From assembly GCA_018376535.1 (NCBI GenBank), contig JAHABC010000005.1:62001-126000 (forward strand): 64,000 bases of DNA. The letters are read 5' to 3'. The notes under the pieces were generated by a model. The model worked only from the letters and a program-made list of their open reading frames with translations. It was not told the DNA's origin and ran no database searches. Below, in pieces: positions 51,172-59,643 of this stretch (its first letter is position 1; every line of letters starts with the position of its first letter). The translations under genes were made by a program, and so were the position numbers. The stretch comes from Ruminococcus sp. GTDB lineage: Bacteria > Bacillota > Clostridia > Oscillospirales > Ruminococcaceae.

Positions 51172-52606
51172 AAATGAAAAAATGGTGGACGCTATTACCT
51201 CTATGGACGAGGATTTCGCTAAGTGGTATACCGATATAGTTAAAAAAGCTGAATTGGTTGAGTATACTAGCGTTAAAGGTTGTATGGTAATACGTCCTTA
51301 TGGATATGCTATTTGGGAAAATATTCAAAAAATTTTAGATGGTATGTTTAAAGATACTGGTCATGAAAATGTTTGTATGCCTCTATTTATTCCAGAGAGT
51401 CTACTCCAAAAAGAAAAGGACCATGTTGAAGGTTTTGCTCCTGAAGTAGCTTGGGTTACTTATGGTGGTTCTGAGAAACTTGAAGATAGACTTTGCGTTA
51501 GACCTACCTCTGAAACACTATTTTGTGAACATTATGCTAATGTAGTTCACTCTTACAGAGATTTACCTAAGTTATATAATCAATGGGTTAATGTAGTTCG
51601 TTGGGAAAAGACTACTCGTCCTTTTTTACGTTCAAGAGAGTTCTTATGGCAAGAAGGTCATACTATCCATGCTACTGCCGAAGAGGCTATTGAAGAAACT
51701 ATTAAAATGTTGAACGTTTATACTAAGTTCTGCGAAGAATATTTAGCTATGCCAGTAGTTCAAGGACAAAAGACCGAAAGCGATAAGTTTGCAGGTGCGG
51801 TATCTACTTACTGCATAGAGGCTCTTATGCACGATGGTAAGGCCCTACAAGCTGGTACTTCTCACTACTTTGGCGATGGTTTCGCTAAAGCATTCGGTAT
51901 AGAGTTTACTGATAAGCAAAATAAAAAATCCATTCCATTCCAAACAAGTTGGGGAGTTACTACACGTCTAATAGGTGCTATAATAATGACTCATGGTGAT
52001 AATAACGGCTTGGTATTACCTCCAGCAGTAGCACCAATTCAAGTAGTAATAGTGCCAATCGCTCAACAAAAAGAGGGCGTTCTTGATAAGGCTAATGAAC
52101 TTCTTACTAAGATAAAATCTAGTGGCGTTAGAGTTAAACTAGATGATACTAAAAACTCCGCAGGTTGGAAGTTCGCTGAGTATGAAATGAAAGGCGTTCC
52201 TATTAGAGTTGAACTAGGTCCTAAAGATATAGAGGCTAATCAATGTGTAATAGTTACACGTCATAATAGAGAAAAAACTATTGTTAGCTTAGATAATCTT
52301 GAACAAGTTATTCAAGATAAGTTGGTTGAAGTTCGTGATGGTATGTTCCAAAATGCTCTTGAAAATAGAGAAAACAGAACTTACACTTGTACATCTATGG
52401 ACGAAATAGTTAAAACCTTAGAAACTAACGGCGACGGCTTTATAAAAGCTATGTGGTGTGGCGATGAGGCTTGTGAAGACTTTGTTAAAGAAAAAACTGG
52501 TGTCGGTTCAAGATGTATTCCTCTAGCTCAAGAACATCTTTCCGATGTTTGCGTTTGTTGTGGTAAACCTGCTAAACATATGGTTTATTGGGGCAAGGCT
52601 TATTAA
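51164..52606 (+). CDS. proS: Proline--tRNA ligase, archaeal/eukaryotic-like type
   Basis: 480 residues from ATG 51164, 10 bases after GGAGATG; the frame is open a few codons earlier inside the upstream gene. Class II motifs: RPTSETLFCEHYA, RWEKTTRPFLRSREFLWQEGHT (split here as RWEKTTRPFLRSREFLWQ) and SWGVTTRLIGAIIMTHGD. The C-terminal zinc domain has Cys at CGDEACEDF and VCVCCGK and ends in Tyr (WGKAY), the mark of the short archaeal-type ProRS without the editing insertion. Charges tRNA-Pro. Terminator follows. Confidence 0.97.
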   Translation: MAKNEKMVDAITSMDEDFAKWYTDIVKKAELVEYTSVKGCMVIRPYGYAIWENIQKILDGMFKDTGHENVCMPLFIPESLLQKEKDHVEGFAPEVAWVTYGGSEKLEDRLCVRPTSETLFCEHYANVVHSYRDLPKLYNQWVNVVRWEKTTRPFLRSREFLWQEGHTIHATAEEAIEETIKMLNVYTKFCEEYLAMPVVQGQKTESDKFAGAVSTYCIEALMHDGKALQAGTSHYFGDGFAKAFGIEFTDKQNKKSIPFQTSWGVTTRLIGAIIMTHGDNNGLVLPPAVAPIQVVIVPIAQQKEGVLDKANELLTKIKSSGVRVKLDDTKNSAGWKFAEYEMKGVPIRVELGPKDIEANQCVIVTRHNREKTIVSLDNLEQVIQDKLVEVRDGMFQNALENRENRTYTCTSMDEIVKTLETNGDGFIKAMWCGDEACEDFVKEKTGVGSRCIPLAQEHLSDVCVCCGKPAKHMVYWGKAY

Positions 52607-52630
52607 TATTAATATTATATATATCTTATT

Positions 52631-52657
52631 AAGGCAGATTTTCTATCTGCCTTTTTA
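52631..52657. terminator. Bidirectional terminator between proS and the phage-type operon
   Basis: AAGGCAGAT (52631-52639) / ATCTGCCTT (52645-52653) with T-rich flank. It marks the 3' boundary of the phage-derived operon. Confidence 0.75.
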
Positions 52658-53599
52658 ATTTTTATCATAAGATAGATAGTTATCTGTATATGCGTAGACT
52701 TTAGTTGTAACACTTCCGTTATTGCCAGTAATCTCTAGTTTGGATATCCTACTTTTTGGATAGTAGTTATAAAAAGATACATAATCTCCAATATCCTCAT
52801 TAGAATATCCTATATAGGTGGCATATACTGAATAGTATCCACGCATAGAAAAGTTTATCTTATGGATAAGGGCATCTTGTGGATTGCTTAAGTATTGCCT
52901 ATCCAAATCGATATGCTTATGACGTACAATGTTCAAGTTACTAGCGTATTCATTGTTTAGATTGTAAGTACTATAGTTTCCTTCAATATCTTGCATATGA
53001 ATGTCACTTATTATTTTAGTGGTATCTAAAACCGTTCCAGTGGATATTACCTTACTTTGATTTAGTTGCAATATGTTAGCATCATCTTTAAGTGATACCA
53101 TTACTTTGTTATTTTCTCGTACATATGGGTGTCCTGAATTAATCTTGTGAGTTAAATTTATTACTGCGTCCCATAATGTAGAGGCGTTCTTTATATAGAT
53201 ATAGTTCACAACCTCTTGATTATCTTCATGTGAAATCTCTGGGATACTTATAAAACTATCTATTAGCGAACTTAAACTTACGTTGTTCTTTAACTCTGGA
53301 GCAAGTTGGTTTTGACATAGTAACACCGTGAAACTCTTTGATGTTATAGTTATAGTCTTAAAATCGGATATCCTATTTACTGTAGAGGTATCTACTAAAC
53401 CACTATGGATTACTTTGTTATTTAGTATTAGTTCTACTTTTTTGTATAGGTTTCCCGTTTCTACTGGATATACTGCTTGTACTGTTAATGTACTATATGG
53501 TGTATAGTATTCCTTTACTACCTTAAATGATAGTATATCTGAAAAAGTATATTCCACATTACTACTTGTAGTTAGTTTTAAAGTTACATTATTACTCAT
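52655..53599 (-). CDS. Phage baseplate hub/late-control-type (gpD/XkdQ-like) protein
   Basis: 314 residues. Beta-rich. The N-terminal LSFKVVKEYYTPYSTLTVQAVYP, HSGLVDTSTVNRISDFKTITITSKSFTVLLCQ and the central DSFISIPEI / ASTLWDAVINLTHKI / HPYVRENNKVMV follow the layout of phage hub proteins (gp27/gpD/XkdQ): a domain that binds the tail tube and a second barrel. It contains no lysozyme or peptidase domain. Last gene of the operon, one base after the upstream gene's stop. Fold-level inference only; residue similarity is weak. Confidence 0.55.
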   Translation of the reverse strand: MSNNVTLKLTTSSNVEYTFSDILSFKVVKEYYTPYSTLTVQAVYPVETGNLYKKVELILNNKVIHSGLVDTSTVNRISDFKTITITSKSFTVLLCQNQLAPELKNNVSLSSLIDSFISIPEISHEDNQEVVNYIYIKNASTLWDAVINLTHKINSGHPYVRENNKVMVSLKDDANILQLNQSKVISTGTVLDTTKIISDIHMQDIEGNYSTYNLNNEYASNLNIVRHKHIDLDRQYLSNPQDALIHKINFSMRGYYSVYATYIGYSNEDIGDYVSFYNYYPKSRISKLEITGNNGSVTTKVYAYTDNYLSYDKN

Positions 53600-53600
53600 T

Positions 53601-53990
53601 TTAAGCGTCCTCCGATGTTGTATTGAAACTTATCGCTCCCATAAAGGATATTTCAAACTCTTGGTATATGTTAGATAAAACTTCTTTAAAAGAGTATCTG
53701 CTTAGTTGAACGTTTTGGAAAGTTATACCGTTCATGGTAAATGTAATTCCGTTCTGCGTTTGAAGTAGTTCCTCTAGGGCTGATAAGATACTTCCTCCAT
53801 TGGATTTTGGGAAAAATCCTTTTAAAGTCATAACGTAAGGTTTTACTCCATTGATATACATTCCAGTATCATTGGACATGGTAATGTAACTGGATATAGT
53901 TTTAACATGGTCTATCTTGTAAGATATGACTTCAAAAGTTAATCCATTTAGATTTACTTTGTTATGAGTCCTTGAGTATGTTCTATTCAT
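53601..53990 (-). CDS. Phage tail-associated protein, probable tail-tube or distal-tail type
   Basis: 129 residues. Pattern VNLNGLTFEVISYKID, GMYINGVKPYVMTLKGFFPKSN, ILSALEELLQTQNG and EVLSNIYQEFEISFMG suggests a small beta-barrel tail protein. I can't name a precise family. It is flanked by a connector-like and a hub-like gene (1 and 12 bases away), and its length fits a small tail-tube, tube-initiator or distal-tail subunit. Ribosome-binding site GGAGG. Confidence 0.45.
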   Translation of the reverse strand: MNRTYSRTHNKVNLNGLTFEVISYKIDHVKTISSYITMSNDTGMYINGVKPYVMTLKGFFPKSNGGSILSALEELLQTQNGITFTMNGITFQNVQLSRYSFKEVLSNIYQEFEISFMGAISFNTTSEDA

Positions 53991-54002
53991 AATAAAAACC
54001 TC

Positions 54003-54395
54003 CTAATCAAAGTTGGATAAACATTCCAATAGTATAGTGCTATCTAGTTGCAACTTGTTTAGATACTTCGTGTATTGTGGAGTATCTTTCTTTAACGATA
54101 GTATATTAAACGTTGTGGATTTCATTAATGGTGTCATGATATAGTTATCAAAGTAGTTGTTTATAGTATCGTTATTCACATTAGATGGCATTACTACCTT
54201 TATACTAATTGATATGGTATCTTTAGAAAAGTTATTGGTAGAGTTTTGAATATCGTAAGAAGTTTCACTTGATGATATTCCTACTATTACAAATCTTTCC
54301 CCTTTAGATGCTATTGAAGTATTATCATATTCCAAATACACATCTATTGGTGATACGTTTTCTAAAGTACTCTTTATTTGGGTTAATATCGACAT
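54003..54395 (-). CDS. Phage head-tail joining or tail-terminator-like protein
   Basis: 130 residues. Length, mixed alpha/beta composition (ILTQIKSTLENVSPIDVYLEYD, RFVIVGISSSETSYDIQ, SISIKVVMPSNVN) and position after the connector match tail-terminator proteins (gpU or gp17-like), which cap tails at the head junction. Assignment is mainly by gene order. GGAGG precedes the ATG; a strong hairpin at 54418-54449 lies upstream. Confidence 0.45.
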   Translation of the reverse strand: MSILTQIKSTLENVSPIDVYLEYDNTSIASKGERFVIVGISSSETSYDIQNSTNNFSKDTISISIKVVMPSNVNNDTINNYFDNYIMTPLMKSTTFNILSLKKDTPQYTKYLNKLQLDSTILLECLSNFD

Positions 54396-54417
54396 ATTAT
54401 ATCCTCCTAATTAACTT

Positions 54418-54449
54418 TTAGGAACGTCTTTTTTTTAAGACGTTCCTAA
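54418..54449. other. Perfect 13-bp hairpin inside the phage-type operon
   Basis: TTAGGAACGTCTT (54418-54430) / AAGACGTTCCTAA (54437-54449). On the operon's strand it lacks a T-run after the stem, so it is more likely an RNA-processing or stability element that sets different levels for the head and tail genes. Confidence 0.6.
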
Positions 54450-54454
54450 CTATT

Positions 54455-54805
54455 TTAAACACCTTCAAAGTAGAAGTTATCATCTTTGATAATATCTTTA
54501 ACCGTCGCTAGATAACTATAAAACATATTATACGCATCGGTTAGTTGGTCTTTGCCATCGTGTTTTTGCGATACCGTTCCTGCATAGGTATAGTTAAGCC
54601 TATCCCTAGATGCCATAAACTGTTGATACTTTAAGTTCGCTAGTGAACCACATACATAGTTAAGTCTTTCGTCCGTGGAATGTAAACTGAATATCAACAT
54701 ATTAGTGACATCGCTAATGGCTGACTGTACTACTTGCGTATATTCCGATACGTCACTTACTCCCGAATAGAGTTTAAATAGTTCGTTTATAGTTTGAGTA
54801 TTCAA
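54455..54805 (-). CDS. Phage head-tail connector (gp6-like) protein
   Basis: 116 residues, mostly helical: TINELFKLYSGVSDVSEYTQ, QSAISDVTNMLI, YVCGSLANLKYQQFM and DAYNMFYSYLATVKDII. Head-completion/adaptor proteins of HK97-type phages have this size and helical make-up and are encoded right after the capsid region. Called by position and composition; individual residues are not diagnostic. Confidence 0.5.
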   Translation of the reverse strand: MNTQTINELFKLYSGVSDVSEYTQVVQSAISDVTNMLIFSLHSTDERLNYVCGSLANLKYQQFMASRDRLNYTYAGTVSQKHDGKDQLTDAYNMFYSYLATVKDIIKDDNFYFEGV

Positions 54806-54818
54806 AGTATATCACTCC

Positions 54819-55658
54819 TTAAAGTTTGAACTCATTAAGATGCTCTTGCTTACTGGATTTATTAACTTTAAGTTGTGAAAATATATCTTCAGTTGGCGTA
54901 GGCTTAGATAGTAAATCTTTTTTTATAGTTATTAACTCATCTATGGATAGCATATCCATGTGCTTTTCTAATATTTCGTTGGTATCATTTTTTAGAAAAC
55001 CTAACCTTATGATATCTTTTTTTAAATCCTCTTTGATATCACATAGTAACGGATTTTCTAAATTATCTACAGATGGACTATCCAAAGTACCAAAACGTTT
55101 AGTAACTCCAGCGTTCACTTGAGCAGGTACAGCTACGAAGCTCCATTCATAAGCATCGGAAATGTCATCTAAGATAGTATAGCATAGCTTTCCACCGTAG
55201 TACTTGCCTTGTATATGATTACAACTCTTTTCATATCTATCTACGCCACATATTGAACATTTATGGCTCTTTGCACTACATGATACACTTACTTCTTTTT
55301 TAATGCCTCCATCTATTTCCTTGATTAAATCTTGGTTAGATGACGTTCTTACCATGTATGCGTTGGCTTTTAGACACTTATAAGGCTTTCCGAACTTAGT
55401 AGTTTTAACGTCATCTAAGATTACTTGAGTATCAAAAATCCTAGAGGTTTGATTGCTACCTTTAGCGTTATGGTCAAAAATTCCAGTTTTACCTATGAAT
55501 AATTTTTGCATAGTATCTAAAGCGTTATCGGAAAAAGCCTCATTGTCACGGTCGATATCGTTATCGCATAGAATTACATCAAAGATGTACACTTCATCTT
55601 GAGATAGTTCACGTCTAGTAAAGTTATTTAATTTTTCCAGAAGTGTAGTATCTGGCAT
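54819..55658 (-). CDS. Prohead protease (HK97/S78-like) with C-terminal helical extension
   Basis: 279 residues. Residues 1-190 match clostridial-phage prohead proteases: FDHNAKG with catalytic His 63, KKEVSVSCSA with catalytic Ser 124, an inserted Cys/His cluster (C134, C137, C146, H148) and DAYEWSFVAVPAQVNAGVTK. The protease cleaves capsid and scaffold proteins during head assembly. Residues 200-279 are charged helices, a possible scaffold. It is encoded after the capsid gene, whereas most phages place it between portal and capsid. No catalytic residue is visibly lost. Confidence 0.8.
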   Translation of the reverse strand: MPDTTLLEKLNNFTRRELSQDEVYIFDVILCDNDIDRDNEAFSDNALDTMQKLFIGKTGIFDHNAKGSNQTSRIFDTQVILDDVKTTKFGKPYKCLKANAYMVRTSSNQDLIKEIDGGIKKEVSVSCSAKSHKCSICGVDRYEKSCNHIQGKYYGGKLCYTILDDISDAYEWSFVAVPAQVNAGVTKRFGTLDSPSVDNLENPLLCDIKEDLKKDIIRLGFLKNDTNEILEKHMDMLSIDELITIKKDLLSKPTPTEDIFSQLKVNKSSKQEHLNEFKL

Positions 55659-55688
55659 ATAAATCTCTCCTTAAAACTTTATTTAAAC

Positions 55689-55716
55689 TTCGGAACGCCA
55701 ACGCTGACGTTCCGAA
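55689..55716. other. Hairpin between capsid and protease genes
   Basis: TTCGGAACG (55689-55697) / CGTTCCGAA (55708-55716) around a 10-base loop. Same GGAACG arm as several intergenic hairpins in this window. Confidence 0.55.
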
Positions 55717-55730
55717 CGTATTTTATATTA

Positions 55731-56705
55731 CTACTTAGTTAGATTTAAAACTTTCATAGCATCGGTTACTAAGGCTCTAAATAGACATGGTACACTAACA
55801 GATAGACAATCTAACTGTCTGTTTATAACCTTATCAGTTTCCATATATATATCAGAAGTGGTTACATACTCAATAGCGAAGTTTTTATCTATGGCTAGTA
55901 TTTTGGTATCTGCTACCATAGTGGATTTGATTAGCTTTGCACCAAATGGTAGAATAATCTCATTATTATTGTTAGTGCAACAGCAGTGGTCGGATATCTC
56001 ACTTAGTTGTAAAATCTTAGCACACACGGTAGGAGATGCTATAATAGTAGTTACATTATAGTTTGTAAACTGTCCAAATAGATTAATTAAATCGCTATAT
56101 GCTAGTGCAGAACCACTTATAGTTATTGCAGATGCACTATCTGTAATGGCACTTAGTGCCTTTGAATAGATACCAAAACCAATCTTTCTGCCAATAACTC
56201 TAAGTTGTAGACCAAAGACATCTAGGTTTTGTTGTCTAATGATTTCATAAGGACAGTTAATCAATCTAGCAAACTTTTTGATATCATAAGTGGTAGAAGT
56301 TTCGCTAATGGTACTATCTGGAATAAGAGTTCCAGCAGATATAGTAGCACTATAACTAGAAGCATCTGTAATAGATAGTCCCTTGTATACTGTAGCATTT
56401 ACTATAGTTTTTACGGCTATCAATTCACCCAGTTTACTATCTTCAATACCTTGCACGATACATCTTTTCATATATTCAGGAAATAGTACAGCAGTTTCGG
56501 TAGTAGAAAAGAACTTTTCAACCTTATCACAATGAGGACCATTTACTTTGATATCAAATCTTTTTAGTTGACGTTCAAAGGCATCTAACTTTTCCATAGG
56601 AGTACCTACATAGTTTTCGCTAGGGTCAGCCTCTTCAAGAGCGTCAATGAAGTTTTTACCTGAAAGATTGTATAATCCTTTTTCTAATTTAATATTATCG
56701 AACAT
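55731..56705 (-). CDS. Phage major capsid protein, HK97 fold (probable)
   Basis: 324 residues. An N-terminal helical, charged region (1-70) precedes PEYMKRCIVQGIEDSKLGELIAVKT, the usual entry to the HK97 capsid core, then ISAGTLIPDSTISETSTTYDIKKFARLINCPYEIIRQ (split: AGTLIPDSTISETSTTYDIK) and the GLQLRVIGRKIGFGIYSKAL spine helix and the P-domain VVTTIIASPTVCAKIL-type. It would form the icosahedral shell. Position downstream of portal and upstream of the connector agrees. No obvious deletion. Confidence 0.75.
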   Translation of the reverse strand: MFDNIKLEKGLYNLSGKNFIDALEEADPSENYVGTPMEKLDAFERQLKRFDIKVNGPHCDKVEKFFSTTETAVLFPEYMKRCIVQGIEDSKLGELIAVKTIVNATVYKGLSITDASSYSATISAGTLIPDSTISETSTTYDIKKFARLINCPYEIIRQQNLDVFGLQLRVIGRKIGFGIYSKALSAITDSASAITISGSALAYSDLINLFGQFTNYNVTTIIASPTVCAKILQLSEISDHCCCTNNNNEIILPFGAKLIKSTMVADTKILAIDKNFAIEYVTTSDIYMETDKVINRQLDCLSVSVPCLFRALVTDAMKVLNLTK

Positions 56706-56720
56706 AAAAATACCTCCAAA

Positions 56721-57875
56721 TTAATCTATATTAACTGAACCTAGTTCAGTTTCTATCTGTAGAGCTTGAGCGTTTTTAAGTCTAGCGTCAGCTAGTTCCA
56801 CTTCGTCTTGTAGATTTATATTTACCCAATCTACTTTTATTGAACAGTTACAGCCTATACTTCGTAGATATGCTAAGCAAATCTTTTTGACGGTAGGAGT
56901 TAATACACGTCTGTAGTATTCAAGTTCTGAAGTTAGCATATCGGCTTGTTGTGAGGACATTCTCTCAGTAGATGACCAAGACAATCCTAACAAAAACGGT
57001 GGAATTGATAACTTTGACAACAACTGTTCAAGAAGTTGTCTAACTGGAATTTCAGTATCTATTATTTGATTATCTGCACCAATAGTCTTGATATCTATAT
57101 CACCAACGGATATAAAATCTTTAACTTGTCCATTGTGTGCCGATGTCATACCGTCTGACCATTCTTTAGCAATCTGCATAGCACGTTCTTTAGAGAACAT
57201 TCTATCAGAACTATCGGAAGATGGCTTGTAGGTTACAGCATATCGAACGTTTCCAACTCTGTCGAAGTTTTGACCGATACACTCATATATTCTAAGCAGG
57301 ATATTACTCAATGCAGGAAGTCCACGAAGTACCGACCTACCTAAAACTTCGCCACTTATATTGTTTATAGATGAAAATAGTATCAATTGTGGCATTGGAA
57401 TAGGTTGCTTTTCGCCTTTAATATAGAATACTTTATCTAAAGGAGATTTTCCAAGCGTTACTTGAACGTCTGCAATGTTTCCATTAGATAATCCTACAAT
57501 TTGACCAGTCTTTTTATTGATTAAAATTTCTCCGATGGCGTTACCGTAGGTTAGTAGACTATCTAAATAGCAATCCATGAAAGTTCCAAGGGATTTTCCA
57601 GTAGCACCTACTGGAACGTTCTCAATAAAGTCATCTAAAAGTGGTTGATATCTACTATCGGAGCAAGTTACTATTAAACCACCACTTAGACGAACTATCT
57701 TAGATATAGAGGCATCTATTAAAGGAATAGCATACCTTATATTATCGTATAGAAGTTTTTCGTTAAGTTCTACAGAGTTATATATATCTAGTGGGTTGCA
57801 ATTGGATTGCCTTCCCGTTTGTAATAGAACTGGCTCATCACTATTAGATTTTTTAAACCATGATAGTATACTCAT
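56721..57875 (-). CDS. Phage portal protein
   Basis: 384 residues. Starts MSILSWFKKSNSDEPV; core features IRYAIPLIDASISKIVRLSGG, LDSLLTYGNAIGEILIN, IRQLLEQLLSKLSIPPFLLGLSWSSTERMS (split) and a Glu-Tyr-Arg-rich C-terminal helix typical of SPP1/HK97-type portals. It forms the ring through which DNA enters the head. Located between terminase and capsid as usual. 15 bases separate it from the capsid gene; a GGAGG site precedes the ATG. Length is near the lower end for portals (about 400). Confidence 0.85.
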   Translation of the reverse strand: MSILSWFKKSNSDEPVLLQTGRQSNCNPLDIYNSVELNEKLLYDNIRYAIPLIDASISKIVRLSGGLIVTCSDSRYQPLLDDFIENVPVGATGKSLGTFMDCYLDSLLTYGNAIGEILINKKTGQIVGLSNGNIADVQVTLGKSPLDKVFYIKGEKQPIPMPQLILFSSINNISGEVLGRSVLRGLPALSNILLRIYECIGQNFDRVGNVRYAVTYKPSSDSSDRMFSKERAMQIAKEWSDGMTSAHNGQVKDFISVGDIDIKTIGADNQIIDTEIPVRQLLEQLLSKLSIPPFLLGLSWSSTERMSSQQADMLTSELEYYRRVLTPTVKKICLAYLRSIGCNCSIKVDWVNINLQDEVELADARLKNAQALQIETELGSVNID

Positions 57876-57898
57876 TAAAAAAAATCACCTCCAAAGAT

Positions 57899-59152
57899 TT
57901 AATTTCTGGGCAAAGAGTAGCAAAAGAAGTCATCAATAGTATTAGAATTTAAGGCATAAGTTACAAAGTATCTAATATCGTCCATAGCGTGGTCGTGTTG
58001 TTTAATAGGAGTATCGTTTAATTTTTCGTTCCAGCAATACTGCGAGAACTCTTTAATAGAACTGCTACACCTATTGGAAAACAGTATTAAATCTTGATTT
58101 AAAGCATCACTAACACGTCTAATGCCGTTTAGGACATCGTTATTAGCTTTAGTAACGTTAAAGTGATTATGTCGCCTAATGCACTCAATAAAACTACTTG
58201 CCGATGGGTCGACTATTACTGTTTCAATATTCAAGCCATCGGTTAGTTGCTCTAAGGCTTGATAGTATTCCTCATCGGTATGAAGTTTGTTATAGTTTTC
58301 TTTTGAGTTGTAATAGTATTCATTAATTCTAAACCAGATGCCATCATTTAGTCCCCAAAGCCCCATAGACGTCGGATTGATAATACCATAATCACAAGAT
58401 ACAACGTATCTACTGAAGTTGGTGGGGAGTGTATTAACTACATGATGTTTTACATCAAACATAGGATATACTACTCCACTAGATATAGTCCATTTACCTA
58501 ATACAAACCTATCGTAGAATATGCCCGAATACATACGTTTATAGCGTTCTTTAATCTTATGGGAGAGAGAGGGGTTATCTTCCATAGTAAAGTGCAAGTA
58601 TAGGGCATTTTTCTCCTTAGATTTTAAAATCCATTCACGATAGAACCAATGATATGGATTATCGGGGTTACAGTTAAACCACAACTTAGAACCATTTACA
58701 GAACATCTAGCAAGAGCCTGTTCTACAAATGAACGTGGCATTAAAACGACCTCATCAAAGAACACTCCGCAGAGAGTAATTCCTTGTATTAATGCAGATG
58801 AACCTTCATCTTTACCACCAAACAGATAGAACCTATTACTTATACCACATATAGAAACATCAAAATAGTTTTTGCTAACTTTTTCATAGCAAGTAAAGTT
58901 CAAACCGTTTAGAGTTTCCAAAAGTGGAGTAATAACGTTACGTCTAAGTGATGTAACGGTCTTACCACATAGGGCAAAAGTTCCATTTTTGAACTTACAC
59001 ATAGCCCACAAGATAAATCCTAAAGACATGGAAACAGTTTTACCAGAACGTATAGCACCATCGCAGATAATAGCATCATAAGATGAGTACTTTTTTAAGT
59101 TCCACCATTTTAGAGTGAGCAACTGTTTTTGTGATAGCTTGTCAATCTTCAA
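57899..59152 (-). CDS. Phage terminase large subunit
   Basis: About 417 residues from TTG 59152 (a frame from ATG 59170 is also open). ATPase: Walker A GAIRSGKT (32-39), Walker B FFDEVVL (D133, E134). RNase-H-like nuclease: SCDYGIINP (D254), VIVDPSASS (D315) and AMDDIRYF (D391/D392), so both activities look intact. The motor packages DNA into the prohead and cuts it. I prefer TTG 59152 because it overlaps the small-subunit stop and follows GGTGAT; start choice is uncertain. No frame damage. Confidence 0.9.
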   Translation of the reverse strand: MKIDKLSQKQLLTLKWWNLKKYSSYDAIICDGAIRSGKTVSMSLGFILWAMCKFKNGTFALCGKTVTSLRRNVITPLLETLNGLNFTCYEKVSKNYFDVSICGISNRFYLFGGKDEGSSALIQGITLCGVFFDEVVLMPRSFVEQALARCSVNGSKLWFNCNPDNPYHWFYREWILKSKEKNALYLHFTMEDNPSLSHKIKERYKRMYSGIFYDRFVLGKWTISSGVVYPMFDVKHHVVNTLPTNFSRYVVSCDYGIINPTSMGLWGLNDGIWFRINEYYYNSKENYNKLHTDEEYYQALEQLTDGLNIETVIVDPSASSFIECIRRHNHFNVTKANNDVLNGIRRVSDALNQDLILFSNRCSSSIKEFSQYCWNEKLNDTPIKQHDHAMDDIRYFVTYALNSNTIDDFFCYSLPRN

Positions 59153-59453
59153 GAGTATCACCAGCATCACTAGAGGAGCAGAGAGCGTCCATTAGATTTT
59201 TAGCAGTAACAGAGTTATCCATAGAGCTAGAGTATTCTAACATTTTTTCAAGAGCCTTTTGTCTATCGAAAATTTTAATCTCCACCCCACCACCCTTAAT
59301 TCTTTTCAATTCAGAAACGTTAAATAAATCCAACTTGGCTATGGTGCTAGGTGGAGGAAGTTCCTCACTAAACACAAGGAATGTAGCATCATTGATATTT
59401 CCAAAAGCAAGACGTTCAAAACCTTTCCAAATAAGATTACTTTTATCGTTCAA
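59142..59453 (-). CDS. Phage terminase small subunit-like protein
   Basis: 103 residues from TTG 59453, which sits 6 bases after GGAGGTG; an upstream ATG frame reaching 59546 would run through the promoter region. Sequence KSNLIWKGFERLAFGNINDA, IAKLDLFNVSELKRIKGGGVEIKIFDRQKALEKMLEY resembles XtmA-type terminase small subunits, which recognise the packaging site. It lacks a clear N-terminal helix-turn-helix, so DNA recognition may be altered. First gene of the operon; overlaps terL by 11 bases. Confidence 0.7.
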   Translation of the reverse strand: MNDKSNLIWKGFERLAFGNINDATFLVFSEELPPPSTIAKLDLFNVSELKRIKGGGVEIKIFDRQKALEKMLEYSSSMDNSVTAKNLMDALCSSSDAGDTLED

Positions 59454-59643
59454 AGAAAACACCTCCAGAAGTTTAAAATTAAAAGGATTAAAAGTCCTTT
59501 CATAATAGGGGGAAAAATGGGGTAAAATATGCATCAATAGATACATATAAAAAAAATTTCAAAAAAAATTTTTTAGGTGTAATATTTACGATTAAAGGCA
59601 ATAATAATATCACTTATATTTGTAAGGAGTGATTTAAAGAAAT
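59454..59643. promoter_or_regulatory. Divergent control region between phage-type operon and spoVAD
   Basis: 190 bp. Minus strand: GCATA (59532-59528), 18 bp, CCTATTA (59509-59503), close to a forespore SigG/SigF pattern (GNATR, CATNNTA). Plus strand: GTAAA (59522-59526), 17 bp, CATATAA (59544-59550), likewise one mismatch per box. A hairpin AAAGGA / TCCTTT (about 59481-59500) lies in the minus-strand leader. A SigA promoter is not obvious for either gene. Boxes are short and AT-rich, so chance matches are possible. Confidence 0.35.

Noticed and set aside
52655..59453. Complete functional prophage
   Set aside because: There is no integrase, excisionase, repressor, replication, tape-measure, fibre or lysis gene and no att-like direct repeat at the borders; only head, packaging and tail-joining type genes exist.
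59142..59546. Longer small-terminase frame starting at 59546
   Set aside because: The extra 31 residues have no ribosome-binding site, and GGAGGTG is ideally placed before TTG 59453.
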